From: Chrysopilus asiliformis
Taxonomy: Eukaryota > Arthropoda > Insecta > Diptera > Rhagionidae
Assembly: GCA_964034945.1 (NCBI GenBank)
Contig: OZ035962.1
Coordinates: 81,985,942 to 82,049,941, forward strand
Direction of reading: 5' to 3'
Length of the DNA: 64,000 nt
Positions 57,930 through 64,000 of this stretch are shown piece after piece. The notes under the pieces are model-generated. The model saw nothing but the letters and a program-made list of their open reading frames with translations. It had not been told where the DNA came from and made no database searches. The first letter of the stretch is position 1. Each line of letters starts with the position of its first letter. Made by a program: the position numbers and the translations under genes.

Positions 57930-58397
57930 ATGATCCACACAAAACTTTCCTCTGCAATACTTTGTTTCGGAAAAAATATGTTGAAAATAATATTTTTTCA
58001 AATATTTTGAGAATCTTTGAAGATATTTATAAATCGTTAATGGAAAATTGCAAGAAATTTGTTTTGCTATAAATTTGGTTACACGCTTTTTTTCATAAAA
58101 GTGCATAGTTTTCTAGAGGTTTTCGAAAAAACTGATTTTTTTCAAATACAGTAATCCCTCGAACTGCGCGGTTTCGGACTGTGCAGTTTCGCAACTGCGC
58201 GGTTAAGTTTTTAACACCAAAATTTCGAACTGCGCGGTAAAAATTTCGCAGCTGCGCGGTTTTTTTTATAATTTCCGTATAAAAAACATGTTCTGAACAT
58301 ATATTTTGGTGAATCCCCGACAAGAAGGAATCAGCTGGTAATTTGGTATCTTCGTACATATTTGGTAATTTCCTGCTTATATTAGTGTTTATATTTA

Positions 58398-58640
58398 GTG
58401 GAAATTGTGACATTAGGTAAGACAATTGGTGGGGACGAATTTGAAGACTTAGAGTCAGAAGATATCATGGAAGTACTTGCAAGCAATGAAGAAAATATGA
58501 CTGCTGACGATATTTTGACACAGTTCGGCGATAATTATAGCGACGAAAATGATGAAAGTGAAGTTATAGAGATTATAAGAAAGAAAAACCTTACACACGA
58601 AAAACTGACAAATTTTTTAATGCTTGGTAGTCAACTATAA
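58398..58640 (+). pseudogene. Tigger/jerky-like transposase C-terminal fragment
   Basis: 80 codons: an acidic tail with SEDIMEVLASNEENMTADDI, resembling the C-terminal '.DI.ELL.SHGEELT.EDL.EL' segment of jerky/Tigger DDE transposases. CENP-B DNA-binding and DDE regions are absent; the element has been deleted internally between the left TIR and this tail. The ORF begins at a non-AUG-like context inside the element and ends TAA at 58638-58640. Its position between the matched TIRs supports the reading. Alternative: an unrelated acidic host fragment. Confidence 0.55.
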
Positions 58641-59146
58641 TAAGAAACTCTTAATTTGGATCCTGATATGGAGCGTGCCTTAAAATTTCGGTGAAATTTG
58701 ACAGCCGCTTTAGCCCCATACGTAGAAATGCATAATGAAAAACAAAAATCGGGTAATCAATCACTAATTTTTCAAAAAGATTAGTAATACATACAGTCAG
58801 CGAAATAAATATACAGCCACCCTTATATCCGAATTTCACAAGTGCATGTAGTGGGCTACGAAAGTCAACAAAAACCGTTATGTTTTTTTTTGTGTCCTTT
58901 ATTAACTGATCAATCAATTTAGTGCATTTCGTCGCACCATTGCTGTTGTATTCGGATGTTGTCAATATTTTATTTCATACATGTGCTTTTTCTTGAGTTT
59001 TGAGCGCGAAATAAATATAAAGCCATTCAACAAAAAACCCGCAAAAACATTGTTTTAAACAAATTAACTAAGTAGGAATGAATAAATTTAATCAAGAATA
59101 GTCTTAAAATTTCTTTTTTTTGTGGATTTCTTAAATTTTTTTAGAA

Positions 59147-59636
59147 ATGGGTCGTGCAAAACCTTTAAATGATGTAGAGAGGGCTAAAATTGAACTTTTA
59201 AAGGAAAATGGACATTCTTATCGACAAATTGCCATTAAAATATAAAGATCACATTGCGTGGTGGACAATTTTATGAAATTAAAAGATTTCTATGGGCAAA
59301 GAACATCAAACGGTCGACCAAAACTAGTTTCTGCAAAACAAAAAAAAACGGATTTTTTGTTAGACCCGGGGAAACCATTTAACGTGGGCTCAAATAAAGG
59401 ATGAACTGCAATTGCCAGTAGGGAACAGAAGGATTCAACAAATTTTACAATCCTGCCCAACTCTGAAATATGCAAAAAGACCTAAAAAACCTACATTATT
59501 ACAAGCTCACAAATCCGCAAGACTTGGTTTTGTCAGAAATCACATGTCATGGACGCAAGAATGGCACAGGGTCATATTTAGTGACGAAAAAAAGTTTAAT
59601 CTGAAGTTTAAAAGATTAAATTTTAAACAGTTTTAA
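59147..59636 (+). pseudogene. Tc3-like transposase remnant (5' half)
   Basis: Starts ATG at 59147: MGRAKPLNDVERAKIELLKE, then ENGHSYRQIAIKI with TAA at 59243-59245, then RSHCVVDNFMKLKDFYG and NGRPKLVSAKQKK, the paired helix-turn-helix of Tc3-type transposases. A frameshift near 59380 leads to TWAQIKDELQLPVGNRRIQQ, and the frame continues to HMSWTQEWHRVIFSDEKKFN, which carries the first catalytic Asp (SDEKKFNL). It stops shortly after; the second Asp and the Glu are absent. Nonsense, frameshift and truncation make it inactive. The inverted copy of the 5' part (minus strand) is split by the piggyBac-like insert. Confidence 0.87.
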
Positions 59637-60019
59637 AGATTAAATGGTTTCCCCGGGTCTAACAAAAAATCCGTTTTTTTTTGTTTTGCAGAAACTAGTT
59701 TTGGTCGACCGTTTGATGTTCTTTGCCCATAGAAATCTTTTAATTTCATAAAATTGTCCACCACGCAATGTGATCTTTATATTTTAATGGCAATTTGTCG
59801 ATAAGAATGTCCATTTTCCTTTAACCCTCATACGTCCCTTATTCTGATGCACGCTAAGTATCTTAGTGGTCATTTTCGACCAATGCGTAGTTTATCGATG
59901 AAAAGTTCTTGATAAGTATGTTTTCTACAATATTTAATATTTGTATTTCAGTATCTTAAAATTACAAAACAAAAACAAAAGTATTTTGTCAACAAAAAGA
60001 AAATAATAGTTCATTTTTA

Positions 60020-60345
60020 TCTATATATATATAAAAATGGAAGTTTGTTGGTTGGTTGGTTTCAAGTTACAATACTCAAAAACTACTGGACCGATTTTTA
60101 CGCGGTTTTTTGTAAAATGATCTGGGTTGCCAGGAGCCGGTTTTTAGCTATTCGAAACGGAAGGTCCTGTAAGGATAACGCAAATATCCTTTTTCCCATT
60201 TTTTCCAGGAAAAAATTGCAATTTGGAGTTTTAGGGGTCGCTGATCATAAATCCTGTATTAAATTTTCAAAACTCGAAACAGAAGGTCCTGTAAGGTTTA
60301 TTAAAAAGCTTTTAAGTTATTTATAGTTTTTTGGCATTCTAAAAT
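60020..60345 (+). repeat. Possible Helitron-like 5' segment inside the piggyBac-like element
   Basis: TCTATATATATATAAAAATG followed by 'gaagtttgttggttggttgg' and 'ctcaaaaactactggaccgatttttacg' is the kind of start seen in insect Helitron-derived repeats. No 3' hairpin plus CTRR was found downstream, so this is tentative. Confidence 0.35.
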
Positions 60346-60847
60346 TTAAAAAAAATAAGGGACATATTTCATTCTTGTATAAAATATGTAAAAAAAACTT
60401 TTTTTTGTTGCTTGAAATGGCTCTGATTGTCACAGAATTAAATTATCTTTTGACAACAAGGTTTCATGATCATCGTCCCAATTGACCAAATTGGTTGGAA
60501 AACCAATTGGATTTCCAATCATCTTGTACCAAGTACCGAAGGTACGATTTATGGAATTTTGACTGGAAATCTAAGATTTTTTCCTGTGAAAATGGTCATT
60601 TTTGTACCATAAGTTCCATAATTCCAAATGTTCCCACAAATATTCTTAAACTTTATAAAGGAAAATTGCGTGGTACATTTGGACACGGTACAAAAATTCC
60701 AACATTGGTCAATTCAAAAACTTCATCATCATCTGACGAGAAATATTTATAATTTTCTGATATATTCATGGCTATTCTGGAATTCGAAGTTAACACGTAA
60801 AACCAAACTCAGTCGATTCGATTCGAAACTCAATTGGTATTCTGATA

Positions 60848-61013
60848 CAGTAGAGCACATCGAATTTCGCATAATTTTATGTGCATTTATCCGTGTTTTG
60901 AATTTATCCGTGTATATTTCTATGAAAAATGCTTGAGAATCCTCCAGGCACAAATTTTGCGTGCAATTAAAAGTTTTGCATTTAAGCGGGTTGCATTTAA
61001 GTGTGTTTTACTG
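60848..61013. mobile_element. pogo-like MITE nested in the piggyBac-like element
   Basis: 166 bp with ends CAGTAGAGCACA and TGTGTTTTACTG, flanked by TA at 60846-60847 and 61014-61015. Internal 'gcatttatccgtgtt' and 'gcatttaagcgggttgcatttaag' units are shared with the fragment at 41117. Confidence 0.75.
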
Positions 61014-62623
61014 TATTCTGAAATATGCAAAATGTAATTCTACCCTTAAAACGGTACTTGATCATAGTGAATCGAACAGAAGTGAGACGCAGCGGATCAA
61101 GAATACAAATTGAGGGGAAATCGAACAAACTTAACGCTATTTCGGATTCCAGAATAGGCACGATTGTCTCAAATTTCGAAGACCTCTTCTTCTTCGTCGC
61201 TCATCATATTCAAGTCTTCAATTTCAAAATTCGTCAAATTTTGATTACACATTTTTCAAATTCAAGCTATATTTTTCGATAAAGTAATTGTTTTCTTCAT
61301 TCAACAAAATAAGTAAAAAATATTTATTATCTTTTCAAATTTCAATAGTAATGACTAAATTTGATGCTTTCAAGAATATTACGGAAAATATCAGGGCATA
61401 CTATTTTTAAAAAATGTTTAAACCTGATTATGGTCATTTTCGACCAAAGGGCCTTCAGTGTGAGTTTTTTTATACACAAAAATCTAGCATAACTTTTTTT
61501 ATTTTATTGATTGAAAAAGGTGTATTTGAAAAAAAGAAGCACAGATTTAAAATATCTACTTAAAATATTAAAAATTATAGGAGTTATGATTCCAAACATT
61601 ATGCTTTTGGTCGGAAATGACCATAAGACCCTATTAGGGTTAAAAGTTCAATTTTAGCCCTCTCTACATCATTTAAAGGTTTTGCACGACCCATTTCTAA
61701 AAAAATTTAAGAAATCCACAAAAAAAAAGAAATTTTAAGACTATTCTTGATTAAATTTATTCATTCCTACTTAGTTAATTTGTTTAAAACAATGTTTTTG
61801 CGGGTTTTTTGTTGAATGGCTTTATATTTATTTCGCGCTCAAAACTCAAGAAAAAGCACATGTGTGAAATAAAATATTGACAACATCCGAATACAACAGC
61901 AATGGTGCGACGAAATGCACTAAATTGATTGATCAGTTAATAAAGGACACAAAAAAAAACATAACGGTTTTTGTTGACTTTCGTAGCCCACTACATGCAC
62001 TTGTGAAATTCGGATATAAGGGTGGCCGTATATTTATTTCGCTGACTGTAGCATATCTTTCTATTACTTTAAATATGTCGCAAAATAAAAACTTTTTTCT
62101 ATTTTTTTTTTGGAATTTTTCTAATATCTGGGACCTAACCCCAATATTTCATACAAAGTAGGGTTCACAGTGCGCGGTTTTGCAGTACGCGATCTTTTTG
62201 TGGAACGTATCTACCGCGCAGTTCGAGGTATTACTGTGTATTGAGAACCGTGAGAGGTAGAAAAAGGAAAAAATGTGGAAAATGTCACACGCTTTAATTC
62301 TTTTTATGTTCGTTGTTTCCCAAAAGTGCATAAGTTTCGAGAAATTTTCAGAAAACGGTATTTTTCAATAAAAAAATATTGTATGGAAGATACCCGTTAT
62401 AGCTACCGTTACTTCTCAAAGAGTTGATAGAAAATCACAATTTTTGTAAAACTTATTTACAAAAAATTTCAAGACGCTAACAACGGACAGACCCACAGAC
62501 AGATGCACGGACATCTTCATAATTTTTCCTGAAACGGATTTCGTACTGATCAGAAATTTTCTATTCAGCCCCGTTCTCGAGTCGGTCGCCGCTATACGTG
62601 GGGGTTAAGGTTTAGTGATTCCG

Positions 62624-63887
62624 TATTGTATTCATGAGTAATAAAATTGCCTAAATATCGCATCACTGTCTCATTTCTTCCTATTTATGTATTAAAAACG
62701 GAGTTTTCTAAATTTAAGAAATTTATATTCTAAAAGCGCTCAAAACACAATACGGTTTAACATAATTGTATCACACATCAATATTCACTTCATCTAAGGC
62801 AAAATTGAGGCACAACAGTAAAAAGATGAGAAAACTATTTATGATAAAAGCAACTCAGGGCACCAATCAGGTATTCCGACGCGTCTCTGTCTTTCGACTT
62901 CGACGCAGCTTTTAAGTCTTGACATCGCCATATCAGCAGCTTCAAATTTCCTGGAGTGACAGTCAGAATCACGTTTCAATTCATAGTGACGATTCCGCGA
63001 AATTTCAAGCTGCAGATATGGCGAAGTCAAGAGTTAAAAGCTGCGTCGAAGTCGAAAGACAGAGACGCGTCGGAATTGGGGCCCAGGATTTTTTAAGTTT
63101 AACAAAAAACAAAATAACCGGGTTTCAAAAGGGTTGCAAAACTTTTCTTTCTTGCCAAACAAAAATAATGAGAAATTCGCAAAATTTCCAATCATGAATC
63201 AAATAAAAATTTATGATGATTGAATGTTCACAGTGGAATAGCGTAAAGATGCTAATAAAATATTTTCTTAAGATGTGTAAACAAAAGAAGTAAAATTAAA
63301 AAGATATCCTTTCTTAGTTTATTTTAGATCCTTAATTTACCAATGAGGGTTATTCAAAATATTCTCGGTATGGTAAAGAAAATACGCGATGTTTGTAAAA
63401 ACTATAGTGCCTTAAGTGGTAAATATTAAGTTTTTAAGAGTTTGGAAGAATATAATTTTTTCTACATCCTCAAAAAATCATTTCGGACCTAGCATGACCA
63501 AATTTGTAGCAAATTTTCGTGTGTTTTTTTAATCGATAAAAAACGAACAAGTGAAAATTCGATGAGGATAAATGTGATAAATCCGATGGAAGCGAAGTCA
63601 TTTGGCAGTTAACTAAAAACTTAATCAAACTGCGAAAATATAAATATATTTTTTTAAACAAACTTTAGTGTTCTGAAAATAAAATAAAAATAATTTTATG
63701 TAAGGATTTGACAAGATAAAAGCGTTGCGAGTTTTTGTACATTAACTTTATCTTGGTTTCATTTTTGACGTCAAATCCCTACGTGAAATTTTTATTTTTT
63801 TATTTTTACAATTTCATACACTGATTGCCAAGAAAGTATTGTAAAAATGGAGATTTTTCGGTATGTTGTCAAATACCGAAAATTTCC
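62624..63887. other. Non-coding stretch with an inverted duplication
   Basis: 62860-63080 holds an inverted repeat: 'gacgcgtctctgtctttcgacttcgacgcagcttttaa' near 62879 pairs with 'ttaaaagctgcgtcgaagtcgaaagacagagacgcgtc' near 63034, which explains the two matching ORFs on opposite strands. It is probably a foldback MITE. The remainder is unrecognised. Confidence 0.6.
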
Positions 63888-64000
63888 ATTGTTACTTTCT
63901 TTTTCTATCGAAGGAAAGTATTGTATTCATGGCGGAGACCGACTCGAGAACGGGGACAGACAGAAAATTTCTAATCAGTATGAAATTCGTTTTAGGCAAA
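63888..64000 (+). repeat. Dispersed repeat family R2, copy f (runs off the window)
   Basis: 'ttactttctttttctatcgaaggaaagtattgtattcatgg', GCGGAGACCGACTCGAGAAC, 'tcagtatgaaattcgttttaggcaaa' match the R2 start in order. Preceded by the hairpin AATGGAGATTTTTCGGTAT / ATACCGAAAATTTCCATT at about 63847-63892. Confidence 0.72.

Larger units (their letters stand above)
59825..61639. mobile_element. piggyBac-like element, TTAA-flanked, 1.8 kb
   Basis: TTAA at 59821-59824 and 61640-61643; ends CCCTCATACGTCCC and GGGTCTTATGG...: the right end reads ACCCTATTAGGG, so the two TIRs share CCCT. The subterminal motif GGTCATTTTCGACCAA occurs at about 59868 and 61431, and as TTGGTCGGAAATGACC at about 61608. It interrupts the right arm of the Tc3-like palindrome at CCTTTAA|AAGTTC. 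No piggyBac transposase domain recognised, so non-autonomous. Confidence 0.82.
58794..62048. mobile_element. Tc3-like element in giant palindromic (foldback) form
   Basis: Flanked by TA (58792-58793, 62049-62050). The ends CAGTCAGCGAAATAAATATA and TATATTTATTTCGCTGACTG match. The left arm 58794-59382 (589 bp) is repeated in inverted orientation from 59640 to 62048 (590 bp once the piggyBac-like insert and one TTAA are removed), with only a few mismatches noticed. The unique 257 bp spacer 59383-59639 carries more transposase sequence. So the 5' half of the element occurs on both sides, facing inward. Confidence 0.9.
58149..62236. mobile_element. Tigger/pogo-like element, internally deleted, with nested insertions
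   Basis: The ends CAGTAATCCCTCGAACTGCG and CGCAGTTCGAGGTATTACTG pair with one mismatch, continuing CGGT/ACCG. TA precedes the left end (58147-58148); the right flank reads TG then TA, so the TA duplication looks mutated. Several AACTGCGCGGT copies near the left end. Without the nested element it is about 830 bp and keeps only a transposase C-terminal fragment. Confidence 0.82.
57930..62623 (-). repeat. R2-family repeat, copy e, hosting a nest of transposons
   Basis: The left part 57930-58148 is the reversed R2 3' end ('cacacaaaactttcctctgcaatac', 'tttgagaatctttgaag', 'gtgcatagttttc'). The right part 62237-62600 continues it ('attgagaaccgtgag', 'tagaaaatcacaatttttgtaaaac', ACAGACCCACAGACAGATGC, 'cggatttcgtactgatcagaaa', 'ccgttctcgagtcgg'). 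The expected terminal palindrome is missing after 62597. Confidence 0.72.

Noticed and set aside
58651..58965. Matching ORFs (MTTSEYNSNGATKC...) at 58651-58965 minus and 61877-62161 plus
   Set aside because: They are the two copies of the non-coding terminal arm of the Tc3-like palindrome, upstream of the transposase start; the identity reflects the inverted repeat, not two genes.

Overview
This is an AT-rich eukaryotic (animal) window with interrupted genes. The only host gene I can support is a secreted spondin-family gene on the + strand. Its split exons carry a Spond_N domain and a C-terminal thrombospondin type 1 repeat (TSR), as in spondin-2/mindin and Drosophila M-spondin. The repeats point to an insect, most likely a dipteran: mariner, Tc3-like, pogo/Tigger-like, piggyBac-like, hAT and Harbinger-type elements, and many short dispersed elements carrying GTCC/GTCT (GTCY) tracts that resemble dipteran 'mini-me' elements. 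No tRNA, rRNA, CRISPR or prokaryotic feature is visible. The organism assignment is inference.

Layout. 1-21310: intron or intergenic DNA with about a dozen small inverted-repeat elements; I found no exon for the start of the Spond_N domain, so the 5' end of the gene is probably upstream of the window. 21311-36255: four in-frame coding exons (21311-21657, 22115-22336, 24704-24933, 35904-36255) encode the last 383 residues. The long third intron holds a hAT element with a nested element, a 960 bp TA-flanked MITE and a truncated mariner. A good acceptor at 38416 suggests a further terminal exon, with AT-rich 3' UTR running to poly(A) signals near 39150 or 40141.

40380-45543: two very pure 8-bp-period tandem arrays. 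(CTCTCTGT)n covers about 0.56 kb. (CAGTCTGT)n covers about 2.7 kb and sits inside a recognisable copy of one of the GTCY-bearing dispersed repeats. They stay open in all three frames only because 8-mers without stops do so; they are not genes.

45544-64000: no host gene recognised. It contains a 1 kb long-TIR element, a TTAA-flanked piggyBac-like MITE, more GTCY repeats (one carrying a 372 bp insertion with an ORF) and, at 57930-62600, a five-level nest: GTCY repeat > Tigger-like > Tc3-like giant palindrome > piggyBac-like > pogo-like MITE. Target-site duplications support most of the boundaries.

The spondin exons act together as one extracellular-matrix protein. Everything else is mobile or satellite DNA with no evident shared function.
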